From: Winogradskyella sp.
GTDB taxonomy: Bacteria > Bacteroidota > Bacteroidia > Flavobacteriales > Flavobacteriaceae
Length of the DNA stretch: 56,270 bases
Direction of reading: 5' to 3'
Assembly: GCA_004211785.1 (NCBI GenBank)
Contig: SHBX01000017.1
Span: 1-56,270, forward strand
Made by a program: the position numbers and the translations under genes. Below the pieces are notes generated by a model. It was not told the DNA's origin. It saw only the letters and a list, made by a program, of their open reading frames with translations, and ran no database searches. Shown here one piece after another: positions 27,141-37,184 of the stretch (positions are counted from its first letter, which is position 1; each line of letters starts with the position of its first letter).

Positions 27141-28394
27141 CTACATTCCAGTTCTAATCGCCTCAACAGGATCTAAACGTGATGCTCTTAATGCTGGAAT
27201 TACGCCTGAAATCAACCCTATAAGTGAAGATATTGAACAGCCTAGGAAAATATTTTGAGCAGATAGTATAAAGTTGAAATCTTCAGTGATACTATTAGCA
27301 AACAAAGTTCCTAGCCAAACCATTAAAAGACCAACTAAGCCACCAACAATAGCTAATATAACGGCTTCAAATAAAAATTGAAACATTATAAACCTGTTCT
27401 TAGCACCTAAGGATTTTTGTATACCTATAAGGTTGGTACGCTCTTTTACGCTCACAAACATAATATTAGCAATACCAAAACCACCTACTAGTAAGGAGAA
27501 AATACTAATCATCCAACCTATGAAATTCATACTACCAATAATACCATCAATAGCTGCTTTCAATCCTGAAATAACACTAATAAAAAAGGTATCTATCTCA
27601 TTTGGCTTAAGGCCACGACGATTACGCATAATCTGTGTGACTTCGGCTTTTAGCTCATCAATATCCTCATTTGGGTTAGGTTTAATTATAACAATGTTAT
27701 TTATGTTTCTATTATTGTCACCATATCGATTTCTTACAAAATTAGCAGGCAGAAAAATAGAGACATCGTTACTCGCACCAAATAACCCTGAACCTTCTTT
27801 TTTAACCACGCCAATCACTGTAAACTTCTGTCCATAAAGTCTAATACGTTTGCCTAAAGGTTCTAATTCTCCAAAAAGCGAATTGGCAATCTCATCTCCA
27901 ATAACAATAACTGGTTTTCCTGAATTAGATTCCGACTCATTATAAAAACGCCCTTTTGAGAACTCTAGCGTTTGTATATCTGCAAATTGATGAGACACAA
28001 CAACCGTATTGACATTACTCACTACTTCGGACTCATACCTCACACTTTCTGGGCGCACAAATAATTGATACGCTACATGTTCTGCCCCTGAAAGATTGTC
28101 TTTTAAATAGTTGTACTCCGTGAAGTTTACTTTATCAAATTGCTGACGTTTCCAACGTGGCACATCTGTTGGTCCAAATGAAAATCGTGCCAAATACATT
28201 GTATTACTATCTAGAGAGCTTAATTGCGACTTAATATTTCTATCCAAAGAATCAACAGCTGCGAGTACCGCTATGATAGAAAAAATACCGATTGTTACAC
28301 CCAATAACGATAAAAACGTACGTAGTTTATTATTACGAAGTGCATTAAAGGCAAAAGAAAAACTCTCTCTTAATAGTCTTAAATAGACAAACAT
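27141..28394 (-). CDS. MacB/FtsX-type ABC transporter permease (paralog 2)
   Basis: A 417-residue inner-membrane permease. The N-terminal helix starts in a FNALRNNKLRTFLSLLGVTIGIFSIIAVLA segment, a periplasmic MacB-type core follows (about residues 45-270), and three C-terminal helices carry the FtsX domain. It ends in SRLDPVEAIRTGM. MacB-type proteins power export or lipoprotein handling from the periplasm, but no ATPase domain or subunit is present here. It follows a close paralog by 83 bases; a 50-residue stretch in the FtsX domain is identical between them. Confidence 0.9.
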   Translation of the reverse strand: MFVYLRLLRESFSFAFNALRNNKLRTFLSLLGVTIGIFSIIAVLAAVDSLDRNIKSQLSSLDSNTMYLARFSFGPTDVPRWKRQQFDKVNFTEYNYLKDNLSGAEHVAYQLFVRPESVRYESEVVSNVNTVVVSHQFADIQTLEFSKGRFYNESESNSGKPVIVIGDEIANSLFGELEPLGKRIRLYGQKFTVIGVVKKEGSGLFGASNDVSIFLPANFVRNRYGDNNRNINNIVIIKPNPNEDIDELKAEVTQIMRNRRGLKPNEIDTFFISVISGLKAAIDGIIGSMNFIGWMISIFSLLVGGFGIANIMFVSVKERTNLIGIQKSLGAKNRFIMFQFLFEAVILAIVGGLVGLLMVWLGTLFANSITEDFNFILSAQNIFLGCSISSLIGLISGVIPALRASRLDPVEAIRTGM

Positions 28395-28477
28395 TCATGG
28401 TTGATTTTATTGGATTTAAAGATATAGTCTCTAACTCAAAAAACTGTTACAGAAAGCTTAAAAAAGGTTTATGAAAT

Positions 28478-29728
28478 TTACATACCTGTTCTAATCGCTT
28501 CAACGGGATCTAAACGTGAAGCACGAATAGCAGGTAGTACTCCAGAAATTAATCCTATCACGGATGAAAGTCCAAATCCTAATAACATATTATATGACGA
28601 AAGCACAAACTCGAAATCGCCAGACATACTTGAAGCAAGTAATGTCATAATCCAAACTAATCCTAGACCTACTAAACCACCAACAACCGCTAAGATTACA
28701 GCTTCAAATAAAAACTGAAACATGATGAACCTATTCTTAGCACCTAAAGATTTCTGAATACCAATAAGGTTGGTCCGCTCTTTTACACTCACGAACATAA
28801 TATTAGCGATGCCAAAACCACCTACTAAAAGTGAGAATAAACTTATCATCCAACCAATACCATTCATAACACCAATAATACTATCCACAAAAGAGACTAA
28901 ACCTGCAAGTTTATTCACAAAAAAATCATCTTCTTCGTCTGCTTTGAGACCTCTATAAACTCTAAATTTTTGTTTCAGAACACTTTCAAAAGCGCCAATA
29001 TCTGTTCCTTCTTTTGGCTTTATGACGACAGCTCCAGGCAAGCCATCAGAACCTCCATTTCTAAAACGACGCACAAAATTAGCTGGCACAAAAGCTTTAC
29101 CATCTGGTGAATCACCGAGGCCAGTACCATACTTATCTAAAACGCCAATAACAGATAATTTTCTTCCATAAACTCTTATTTGCTTTCCGATAGGGTTATC
29201 ATTATCAAATAAGTTTTCGGCAAGTGTATACCCCAAAACAATCACTGGTGCTCCTGTTTCAGATTCTAACTCAGAATAAAAACGTCCTTGAGAAATTTTT
29301 AGATTATCAATTATATAAATCCCTTCAGAAATTGGTGTCACCTCAACATTAGTCAATGTTTCAGCCTGATATCTAATGGTTTCTCCACCGCCAAAAATAA
29401 CGTAAGCAGATGCTTCTACATTTGTAATATTTCGTCTTACAAATTCGTAATCATCATAATCTACTTGAGGATAATTTTCGCGTTTCCATCTAGGTACTTG
29501 AGTTGGACCAAATGAATATTTTGTGAGATATATTGTGTTTTTATCAAGACCTTCTAGACTGCCTTTAATGTTTTGGTCTAAAGAATCGACAGCTGCTAAA
29601 ACAGCAATTATCGAAAAAATACCAACAGTAACTCCTAATAGCGATAAAAACGTACGAAGTTTATTGTTTCGTAATGCATTTAAAGCAAAAGAAAAACTCT
29701 CTTTAAACAGGCGAAGATATACAAGCAT
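28478..29728 (-). CDS. MacB/FtsX-type ABC transporter permease (paralog 1)
   Basis: A 416-residue inner-membrane permease with the same layout as its downstream neighbour: one N-terminal helix, a MacB periplasmic core and three C-terminal helices, ending SRLDPVEAIRTGM. The periplasmic cores have diverged (for example GGGETIRYQAETLTNVEV against VRPESVRYESEVVSNVNT), while the membrane domains are nearly the same. A heterodimer is therefore plausible. No matching ATPase, membrane-fusion protein or TolC-like gene lies nearby, so these must share components encoded elsewhere. Confidence 0.9.
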   Translation of the reverse strand: MLVYLRLFKESFSFALNALRNNKLRTFLSLLGVTVGIFSIIAVLAAVDSLDQNIKGSLEGLDKNTIYLTKYSFGPTQVPRWKRENYPQVDYDDYEFVRRNITNVEASAYVIFGGGETIRYQAETLTNVEVTPISEGIYIIDNLKISQGRFYSELESETGAPVIVLGYTLAENLFDNDNPIGKQIRVYGRKLSVIGVLDKYGTGLGDSPDGKAFVPANFVRRFRNGGSDGLPGAVVIKPKEGTDIGAFESVLKQKFRVYRGLKADEEDDFFVNKLAGLVSFVDSIIGVMNGIGWMISLFSLLVGGFGIANIMFVSVKERTNLIGIQKSLGAKNRFIMFQFLFEAVILAVVGGLVGLGLVWIMTLLASSMSGDFEFVLSSYNMLLGFGLSSVIGLISGVLPAIRASRLDPVEAIRTGM

Positions 29729-29873
29729 TAGTCTTTAATTTTCTTTAAATATACCGATAAGACGTTTTCAACAATTTAATGTTACAAAAAACTGAAACAA
29801 AGTGCTTTTTTAGGTTCTCTTTTTTTGGAGTTATGAGTATTTTTATGCCTTTCAAATTTCACAACACAACACA

Positions 29874-31400
29874 ATGAGCAACAAAACCATTTCATCGGCA
29901 CTAATTTCTGTATTTAGCAAGGATGGCTTAGAGCCAATCGTAAAAAAACTGAACGACCTTGGCGTAACTATTTACTCTACTGGCGGCACTGAAAAATTTA
30001 TTAAAAATTTAGGCATTAATGTCGTACCGGTAGAAGATGTAACGTCTTACCCTTCAATACTTGGTGGACGTGTAAAAACATTACATCCAAAAGTTTTTGG
30101 AGGTATTTTAAATCGTCAAAACCATGAAGGTGATGTTGCTGAATTGGCAGCATTTGAAATACCACAACTAGACTTAGTCATCGTCGATTTATATCCGTTT
30201 GAAAAAACAGTTGCTTCTGGTGCGAGTAACCAAGATATTATCGAAAAAATTGATATTGGAGGCATTTCTTTAATCAGAGCTGCTGCAAAAAACTATGCAG
30301 ATGTCACCTGCGTATCTTCAGTTGATGATTATGCTGAATTTTTAGACCTTCTAAATTCTAAAAATGGTGAAACTTCTGAAGAAGACAGAAAAGGTTTTGC
30401 TGCGAAAGCATTTAATGTGTCATCGCATTACGACTCGGCAATTTTCAATTATTTCAATAATCATGAACTAGCAGTTTTAAAAATTAGTGAGACTAATGGA
30501 AAGGTTTTACGTTATGGTGAAAATCCACATCAAAAAGGATTTTTCTTCGGTGATTTTGATGCGATGTTTACAAAACTTCATGGTAAAGAGTTAAGCTATA
30601 ACAATCTTTTGGATGTAGATGCTGCCGTAAATTTAATTTTAGAGTTTAAAAATGAAGCGCCTACATTCGCTATTTTAAAACACAACAACGCATGTGGTTT
30701 TGCGCAACGCGATTCTATTCACCAAGCATATGTAGATGCACTAGCTGGTGACCCGGTTTCAGCTTTTGGTGGTATTTTAATTTCTAATACTGAAATTGAT
30801 AAAGCTACAGCTGAGGAAGTTCACAAACTATTCTGCGAAGTAGTTATCGCGCCTTCTTTTAGCGATGATGCTTTGGAGGTTTTAAAAGGAAAGAAAAACA
30901 GGATTCTTTTAATTCTCAACGATATTGAATTACCAAAAACAACGGTAAGAACATGCTTGAATGGTGCTTTAGTCCAGGAAAGAGATACTAAAACAGATGC
31001 TAAAGAAGATTTAAAGACTGTAACGAAAACTGAACCGTCAGATTCAGATATTGAAGACTTGATATTTGCTTCTAAAATTTGTAAGCATACAAAATCTAAC
31101 ACCATTGTTTTAGTAAAAAACAAACAATTATGTGCTAGTGGTACAGGACAAACAAGTCGAGTTGATGCACTTAACCAAGCGATACATAAAGCCCAATCTT
31201 TTAATTTTGATTTAAAAGGTGCTGTTATGGCAAGTGATGCATTCTTTCCTTTTCCAGATTGTGTAGAGATTGCAGATAATGCAGGTGTTAAAGCTGTGAT
31301 TCAACCTGGCGGCTCTATAAAAGACGAGCTGAGTATCAATTATTGCGACGCTAATAATGTATCGATGGTATTTACTGGAACGCGTCATTTTAAGCATTAG
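29874..31400 (+). CDS. purH: Bifunctional AICAR formyltransferase / IMP cyclohydrolase PurH
   Basis: A 508-residue enzyme for the last two steps of IMP synthesis. The N-terminal IMP cyclohydrolase (MGS-like) domain shows SVFSKDGLEP, YSTGGTEKFIKN and HPKVFGGIL. The C-terminal transformylase domain shows RYGENPHQKGFF, the conserved KHNNACGFA and the GQTSRVDA and SDAFFPFPD segments. Length is normal for the family. The gene stands alone on the plus strand, 170 bases before mreB. I saw no PurR box or riboswitch before it. Confidence 0.97.
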   Translation: MSNKTISSALISVFSKDGLEPIVKKLNDLGVTIYSTGGTEKFIKNLGINVVPVEDVTSYPSILGGRVKTLHPKVFGGILNRQNHEGDVAELAAFEIPQLDLVIVDLYPFEKTVASGASNQDIIEKIDIGGISLIRAAAKNYADVTCVSSVDDYAEFLDLLNSKNGETSEEDRKGFAAKAFNVSSHYDSAIFNYFNNHELAVLKISETNGKVLRYGENPHQKGFFFGDFDAMFTKLHGKELSYNNLLDVDAAVNLILEFKNEAPTFAILKHNNACGFAQRDSIHQAYVDALAGDPVSAFGGILISNTEIDKATAEEVHKLFCEVVIAPSFSDDALEVLKGKKNRILLILNDIELPKTTVRTCLNGALVQERDTKTDAKEDLKTVTKTEPSDSDIEDLIFASKICKHTKSNTIVLVKNKQLCASGTGQTSRVDALNQAIHKAQSFNFDLKGAVMASDAFFPFPDCVEIADNAGVKAVIQPGGSIKDELSINYCDANNVSMVFTGTRHFKH

Positions 31401-31570
31401 AATTCGTTTTAAAACACAGCTATTTTCAATAAATTTTTAAGGTTTGAAAATGCTTTAAAAAAAAAGCATGCAATAAACATCCATAAAGCTAGAAATACCG
31501 TATAATTTATTACATTTACGTACAGCCAATAATTTAAGATAATACACACCCCAAAATATTAGAATAACGC

Positions 31571-32599
31571 ATGGGATTTTTTGACTTCCTAACAGAAGAA
31601 ATAGCCATTGATTTAGGTACCGCAAACACACTAATTATTCACAATGACAAAGTTGTTGTCGACAGTCCATCGATTGTTGCTAGAGACAGACTTACTGGAA
31701 AAATAATTGCCGTTGGTAAAGAGGCCAACATGATGCAAGGTAAAACGCATGAGAACATTAAAACAATACGTCCTCTTAAAGATGGTGTAATTGCAGATTT
31801 TGATGCCTCTGAGCAGATGATAAACTTGTTTATCAAAAACATACCTGCATTAAAGAAAAAGCTTTTTAATCCAGCATTACGTATGGTAGTTTGTATTCCT
31901 TCCGGAATTACTGAAGTTGAAATGCGAGCAGTAAAAGAATCTTGTGAACGTGTTAACGGAAAAGAAGTGTATCTAATTCATGAGCCGATGGCAGCAGCTA
32001 TTGGTATTGGTGTAGACATTATGCAACCTAAAGGGAACATGATTGTTGATATCGGTGGTGGTACAACGGAAATTGCCGTAATTGCACTTGGTGGAATTGT
32101 TTGTGACAAGTCTGTTAAAGTTGCAGGTGATGTATTTACAAACGATATTATCTATTACATGCGTACGCAACACAACCTATATGTTGGTGACCGCACTGCA
32201 GAAAAAATTAAAATACAAATTGGTGCAGCTACAGAAGATTTAGATTTACCTCCAGAAGATATGAGCGTCCAAGGACGTGATTTGTTAACAGGTAAACCAA
32301 AACAAGTTCAGATTTCTTATCGTGAAATTGCAAAAGCTTTAGACAAATCTATTTTAAGAATTGAAGATTCTGTAATGGAAACCTTATCGCAAACACCTCC
32401 AGAGTTAGCTGCAGACATATATAACACAGGTATTTATTTAGCTGGTGGTGGATCTATGCTTAGAGGTTTAGATAAACGTTTATCTCAAAAAACAGATTTA
32501 CCGGTTTATATTGCAGAAGACCCATTAAGAGCGGTTGTTCGCGGAACAGGAATTACTCTAAAAAACTTAACCAAATACAAAAGTGTATTGATTAAATAG
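31571..32599 (+). CDS. mreB: Rod-shape actin homolog MreB
   Basis: A 342-residue bacterial actin that guides elongation of the cell wall. The ATP-binding motifs are all present: AIDLGTANTLI (phosphate 1, about residues 12-22), the MIVDIGGGTTEIAVIA phosphate-2 loop (about 157-172) and the YLAGGGSMLRGLDKRL adenosine motif (about 288). The N-terminal MGFFDFLTEE contains an amphipathic membrane-binding helix. It is the first gene of mreB-mreC-mreD-mrdA-rodA. The 170-base upstream region has no convincing promoter. Confidence 0.98.
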   Translation: MGFFDFLTEEIAIDLGTANTLIIHNDKVVVDSPSIVARDRLTGKIIAVGKEANMMQGKTHENIKTIRPLKDGVIADFDASEQMINLFIKNIPALKKKLFNPALRMVVCIPSGITEVEMRAVKESCERVNGKEVYLIHEPMAAAIGIGVDIMQPKGNMIVDIGGGTTEIAVIALGGIVCDKSVKVAGDVFTNDIIYYMRTQHNLYVGDRTAEKIKIQIGAATEDLDLPPEDMSVQGRDLLTGKPKQVQISYREIAKALDKSILRIEDSVMETLSQTPPELAADIYNTGIYLAGGGSMLRGLDKRLSQKTDLPVYIAEDPLRAVVRGTGITLKNLTKYKSVLIK

Positions 32600-32608
32600 A
32601 GTTAAATA

Positions 32609-33430
32609 ATGCAACAAATTTTCAATTTTGTAATTAGAAACAAAACATTTCTATTGTTTTTATTACTCTTTGGCATTGCACTATCCCTCACAATTCAATC
32701 CCATTCGTATCACAGAAGTAAATTCATAAACTCTGCCAATAGTTTAAGTGGCGGTGTTTATGGCACTGTTAATAGCATTGGTCAGTACTTAGACTTAAAA
32801 GACCAGAACATAATACTTGTAGAAGAAAACAAAAAGCTTCGCGAAGAACTTCTTAATACTTCAAAAACTAACCAAAATACTTCATTAGACTCTAATATAG
32901 TTGACAAAAAATTCAAAATAATTACTGCTGAAATTTATAAGAACAGTTATAATTCACCAAACAATTACTTAACAATTAATAGAGGAAAACGGGATAGTAT
33001 TCAGCAAGACTTTGGTGTTATTACCTCAAAAGGAATAGTTGGTATTATTGATAATACCTCAAATAAATTTTCGACTGTGCTTTCGATTTTAAGCAAAAAA
33101 AGCCGCATCAATGCAAAGCTAAAATCCTCAAACCAAAGTGGCTCGTTAAAATGGAATGGAGCTTCGCCATATATAGCGCAATTGGAAGATGTTTCAAAAT
33201 TTGCAAAAGTTTCTGTTGGAGATACTATTGTTACTGGTGGACAATCAGCTATATTCCCAAAAGGAATTGGTATTGGTAGGATTGAAGAATTTACTACTGA
33301 TGCAAGTGGAGACACCTATACTATACAAGTACGTTTGTTTAATGACATGACCACTTTGCAGCATGTTTACATTATTAAAAACAATGATGCAGAAGAATTA
33401 GAAATCTTAGAAGCCTTAAATGATGAATAA
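32609..33430 (+). CDS. mreC: Rod-shape-determining protein MreC
   Basis: A 273-residue protein with one membrane helix (about residues 12-28), a periplasmic coiled coil (about 60-90) and the double beta-barrel MreC core with YLTINRGKRDSI, GIVGIIDNTS and GDTIVTGGQSAIFPKGIGIG. MreC activates the PBP2-RodA wall synthase. The gene starts 9 bases after mreB and overlaps mreD by 11 bases. Confidence 0.95.
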   Translation: MQQIFNFVIRNKTFLLFLLLFGIALSLTIQSHSYHRSKFINSANSLSGGVYGTVNSIGQYLDLKDQNIILVEENKKLREELLNTSKTNQNTSLDSNIVDKKFKIITAEIYKNSYNSPNNYLTINRGKRDSIQQDFGVITSKGIVGIIDNTSNKFSTVLSILSKKSRINAKLKSSNQSGSLKWNGASPYIAQLEDVSKFAKVSVGDTIVTGGQSAIFPKGIGIGRIEEFTTDASGDTYTIQVRLFNDMTTLQHVYIIKNNDAEELEILEALNDE

Positions 33431-33926
33431 TAGTCTGGCTTCAAATATCATAAGATTTATTGTTTTGCTTTTAGCACAAGTAACTATTTGCAACAACATT
33501 AACTTACTTGGCTATATCAACCCATATATATACATCATATTTATTTTATTATTTCCTGTTAAGAATAATAGATTATTGTTCTTAGTCCTGGTTTTTAATT
33601 TGGGACTTATTGTAGATATGTTCATGGATTCTGGTGGTATACATGCAGGAGCTTCGGTGTTTTTAGCATTCGCTAGACCTGTCTTTTTAAAGTATGCTTT
33701 TGGCACTATGTACGATCATCAAAATTTAAAGTTTGGTAATTCAGACATTGGAGCACTAATAATGTATGTTAGTGGTTGTGTTATTTTCCATCATCTTATT
33801 CTTTTTTATCTCGAAATATTTAACATTTCTCAGATAATTCTTTTATTAAAAAAAGCGTTATTTTCTAGTATTTTTACAGTAGCTCTGAGTTTATTACTCA
33901 TTCTATTATTCAAACCTCGTAAATGA
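33420..33926 (+). CDS. mreD: Rod-shape-determining protein MreD
   Basis: A 168-residue inner-membrane protein with about five hydrophobic helices. The region FNLGLIVDMFMDSGGIHAGASVFLAFARP matches the conserved centre of Bacteroidota MreD, where the Asp and His are typical. It is part of the elongasome with MreC and RodA. It overlaps mreC by 11 bases and mrdA by 4 bases, indicating coupled translation. Confidence 0.92.
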   Translation: MMNNSLASNIIRFIVLLLAQVTICNNINLLGYINPYIYIIFILLFPVKNNRLLFLVLVFNLGLIVDMFMDSGGIHAGASVFLAFARPVFLKYAFGTMYDHQNLKFGNSDIGALIMYVSGCVIFHHLILFYLEIFNISQIILLLKKALFSSIFTVALSLLLILLFKPRK

Positions 33927-35854
33927 GAAAACTTCTACTTTTAACGCTAGTTATATGTGTGGGTGTAGCTTTTATTGCTAGACTATACTATCTTCAGGTT
34001 CATGATTCTAAGACTTATAATCCTTTAGAAGATACAGCTATCCGTAAGGAGTTTACCTATCCAAAACGCGGTTATGTTTATGACAGAAACGGTGAACTTT
34101 TAGTAGCTAACCAACCATCTTATGATGTGATGGTAATTCCAAGAGAAGTAGAACCTCTTGATACTTTAGAGTTTTGCTCGCTTTTAAAAATAACAAAAAA
34201 AGATTTCATCAAAACCTATAATAAAGCAAAAAACTATTCTTCAAGACTACCCTATGTTTTCCTTTCTAATCTATCTAAAGATGATTATGCTGTGTTACAG
34301 GAAAAAATGCGAAAATATGATGGGTTTTACATCCAAAAGCGATCTATAAGAACATATCGAAAAACCATTGGTGCCAATGTTTTGGGAGACATTGGAGAAG
34401 TTAACCAAGCAATTATTAATAAAGATGCCTATTACGGTAAAGGCGACTTAATTGGTAAACAAGGCGTAGAAAAAACTTATGAAAAAACACTTCGTGGTGT
34501 TAAGGGCACAAGGTTTATTCAAAAAGATAGATTTAATAGAGATATTGGTGCTTTTGAAGGCGGTACAAACGATACGATTGCACAACCTGGAAAAGATATT
34601 ACCATAACTATTGATTCAAAATTACAAGAATATGGTGAGCTGTTAATGACCAATAAACGTGGTGGTATTATTGCTATTGAACCGAGTAGCGGAGAAATAT
34701 TAGCTATGATTTCTGGTCCAACTTATAATCCTAATTTATTAGTTGGTAGAGATCGTTCTAAAAATTTCACTAAACTTTATAATGACAGTCTTTCACAACC
34801 ATTATTCGATAGAGGTTTACAGGCTATGTATCCTCCAGGTTCACCTTTTAAAACTATTAATGCATTAATAGCGCTTCAAGAAGGTGTTGTGTCTCCAAAC
34901 GAAAAATTCTCATGCTCCATGGGCTATAAGTATGGTAATCGCAAAATGGGATGTCACGTACATCGCAGCCCTGCAAATATGAATCTAGGTATTTACGAAT
35001 CCTGTAATGCCTATTTTGCTAATGTATATAGAAGAATAATGGATAAATATGACTCTTCTGAAAAAGCCATGAATAACTGGAGTAAACACGTAAAAAGCTT
35101 TGGTCTTGGCAACTATCTAAAGAATGACTTATCAGTTGGTCAACCTGGTAAAATACCTACTTCCGAAACCTATGATAGAACTTATGGTAAAGATAGATGG
35201 TATACCACTTTTTCGATGTCAAATGCTATTGGTCAAGGTGAAGTTTTAGCAACACCAATCCAGTTAGCTAATATGGCTGCTGCGATTGGAAACAGAGGTT
35301 ATTATTTTACACCACATATCATAAAACAAATTGAAGATGATACTATTCCATCAAAATTTACAACTCCAAAATATACAACAATAGACAAGCAACATTTTGA
35401 ACCTGTAGTTCAAGGTATGTTCGATGTATACAATAAGGGAACTGCAAAATATGTAAAAGTGCCAGGTATTGAAATCTGTGGAAAAACAGGTACAGCAGAA
35501 AATTTTGCCATTATAGACAGTACAAAAACACAACTCACTGACCACTCTATTTTTGTGGCTTTTGCACCAAAGGACAATCCTAAAATAGCTATTGCTGTTT
35601 TTATTGAAAATGGATATTTCGGGAGTCGTTTTGCAGGTAAAATGGCAAGTTTAATGATTGAAAAATATCTTAAAAACGAAATCTCAAGAACAGATTTAGA
35701 AAATTTTGTACTTAAACATTCTCTTGAGCACGAATACCAAAAACCTTATTCTGGCAAACCTTTTAAAATAAATAGAGAAACTACTTTAGAGACTATTCCT
35801 GAAGAAGAATTTGAAGCGCTTAAATATCTAAAAGCGAAAATTGACGGCAAATGA
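33923..35854 (+). CDS. mrdA: Penicillin-binding protein 2 (peptidoglycan transpeptidase)
   Basis: A 643-residue class B penicillin-binding protein that crosslinks peptidoglycan during elongation. It has an N-terminal membrane anchor (residues 4-21) and a dimerisation domain with the PKRGYVYDRNGELLVANQPSYDV segment. In the transpeptidase domain the SxxK serine lies in PPGSPFKT, SxN is ESCN and KTG is CGKTGTAEN (about residue 515). The gene is embedded in the mre operon with 4-base overlaps on both sides, which fixes its start. It works as a pair with RodA. Confidence 0.97.
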   Translation: MRKLLLLTLVICVGVAFIARLYYLQVHDSKTYNPLEDTAIRKEFTYPKRGYVYDRNGELLVANQPSYDVMVIPREVEPLDTLEFCSLLKITKKDFIKTYNKAKNYSSRLPYVFLSNLSKDDYAVLQEKMRKYDGFYIQKRSIRTYRKTIGANVLGDIGEVNQAIINKDAYYGKGDLIGKQGVEKTYEKTLRGVKGTRFIQKDRFNRDIGAFEGGTNDTIAQPGKDITITIDSKLQEYGELLMTNKRGGIIAIEPSSGEILAMISGPTYNPNLLVGRDRSKNFTKLYNDSLSQPLFDRGLQAMYPPGSPFKTINALIALQEGVVSPNEKFSCSMGYKYGNRKMGCHVHRSPANMNLGIYESCNAYFANVYRRIMDKYDSSEKAMNNWSKHVKSFGLGNYLKNDLSVGQPGKIPTSETYDRTYGKDRWYTTFSMSNAIGQGEVLATPIQLANMAAAIGNRGYYFTPHIIKQIEDDTIPSKFTTPKYTTIDKQHFEPVVQGMFDVYNKGTAKYVKVPGIEICGKTGTAENFAIIDSTKTQLTDHSIFVAFAPKDNPKIAIAVFIENGYFGSRFAGKMASLMIEKYLKNEISRTDLENFVLKHSLEHEYQKPYSGKPFKINRETTLETIPEEEFEALKYLKAKIDGK

Positions 35855-37131
35855 TAAGGGAAAATCAAAGACGCTATAGATTCGACTGGATAATAATTAT
35901 TGTTTATCTACTCTTGGTAGGTTTTGGTTATTTAAATATCATGTCTGCTTCACATACTGGAGAGATAACCAATTATTTTGACATGAGTCAATCTTACGGA
36001 AAGCAACTTGTTTTCATCGGACTTTCACTTGTTTTAATAGTGTTTATACTTTCTTTTGAAGCCAAATTCTATGAACGTTTTTCCAGTATCATATACATTG
36101 TTGCAATTCTATCCTTATTAGGTCTTTTTATTTTTGGGAAAGATGTAAATGGTGCACGCTCATGGTATGGTATTGGGAGTATGACTATTCAACCTAGTGA
36201 GTTTGCGAAGTTTGCAACTGCACTGGCTGTAGCAAAACATATTAGTGATATACAAACCAATCTTAAAACTATAAAAGACCAACTAAAAGCAGTAGCACTA
36301 ATTCTTTTACCAGCGTTATTAATCTTACTACAGAATGATGCAGGAAGCACCTTAGTCTATGGTGCCTTTTTCTTTGTGTTTTATCGTGAAGGTTTACAGC
36401 AAATTTATGTTTTAATAGGCTTTTCTTTAGTCTTCTTAGCCGTACTTGTTTTAAAGTTTGATATTACTATTACCACATTGTCTATAGCAGTTATAGTATT
36501 CGGTTTATATTTTTTAAAACGAAAAAAAAGAACATCCTTACTACAACCAATTGCCATTCTTCTGATTTGCACCATATTTGCTTACGGTGTAAAACTATTT
36601 TATAATCACGGCTTAAAACCTCATCAGCAAAATAGAATTAGTCTTTGGTTACGATTAGAAAAAGACCCAGCCAAGTTAGAATTAATGAAAAAGCGTGAAG
36701 CTTATAACTTGATTCAGTCAGAGGAAGCTATTAGTTCCGGCGGTTTTTCTGGCAAAGGCTTTATGCAAGGTATACGTACTACAGGTAAGTTTGTGCCAGA
36801 ACAAGACACTGATTATATTTTTAGCACCGTAGGCGAAGAATGGGGTTTTCTTGGCTCTAGCTTTGTAGTGATTCTGTTTATAATACTCATAGTTAGGATT
36901 CTTTATCTATCTGAGCAGCAAAAATCTCAATTTAGCCGTGTTTATGGCTATGGTGTTGCTTCAATACTCTTTGTACATTTTACCATAAATATTGGTATGG
37001 TCATGGGCTTAATACCGACTGTTGGGATTCCTCTACCCTTTTTTAGTTATGGCGGCTCAGGGCTTTGGAGTTTTACCATTTTACTATTTATCTTTATTAA
37101 GTTAGATAGTAATAAGATAAATGAATGGTAA
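35851..37131 (+). CDS. rodA: Peptidoglycan glycosyltransferase RodA (SEDS family)
   Basis: A 426-residue integral membrane protein with about ten helices that polymerises lipid II into glycan strands. SEDS hallmarks include IQPSEFAKFA (about residues 112-121), LLQNDAGSTLVYGAFF (about 158-173), FVPEQDTDYIFSTVGEEWGF (about 311-330) and the final GIPLPFFSYGGSGL. It overlaps mrdA by 4 bases and ends the rod-shape operon, followed by a hairpin. Confidence 0.97.
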   Translation: MIRENQRRYRFDWIIIIVYLLLVGFGYLNIMSASHTGEITNYFDMSQSYGKQLVFIGLSLVLIVFILSFEAKFYERFSSIIYIVAILSLLGLFIFGKDVNGARSWYGIGSMTIQPSEFAKFATALAVAKHISDIQTNLKTIKDQLKAVALILLPALLILLQNDAGSTLVYGAFFFVFYREGLQQIYVLIGFSLVFLAVLVLKFDITITTLSIAVIVFGLYFLKRKKRTSLLQPIAILLICTIFAYGVKLFYNHGLKPHQQNRISLWLRLEKDPAKLELMKKREAYNLIQSEEAISSGGFSGKGFMQGIRTTGKFVPEQDTDYIFSTVGEEWGFLGSSFVVILFIILIVRILYLSEQQKSQFSRVYGYGVASILFVHFTINIGMVMGLIPTVGIPLPFFSYGGSGLWSFTILLFIFIKLDSNKINEW

Positions 37132-37135
37132 AAGG

Positions 37136-37161
37136 AAAGCCTCGCAAAAATGCAAGGCTTT
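37136..37161. terminator. Terminator between rodA and valS
   Basis: AAAGCCT pairs with AGGCTTT, plus 3 more pairs after one mismatch, with an A-rich loop. The convergent valS stop lies 24 bases away, so it may serve both strands. The T run on the plus strand is interrupted, so strength is moderate. Confidence 0.65.
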
Positions 37162-37184
37162 ATTATATTCTTAAGTTCAGAATG

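Noticed and set aside
27360..28900. Recent gene conversion between the two MacB-type permeases
   Set aside because: The identical protein stretch is encoded with many scattered synonymous differences, which fits purifying selection better than recent copying.
31449..31470. Hairpin ATGCTTT/AAAGCAT between purH and mreB
   Set aside because: No T run follows on the plus strand and the A-rich loop makes it weak; it could be chance in an AT-rich gap.
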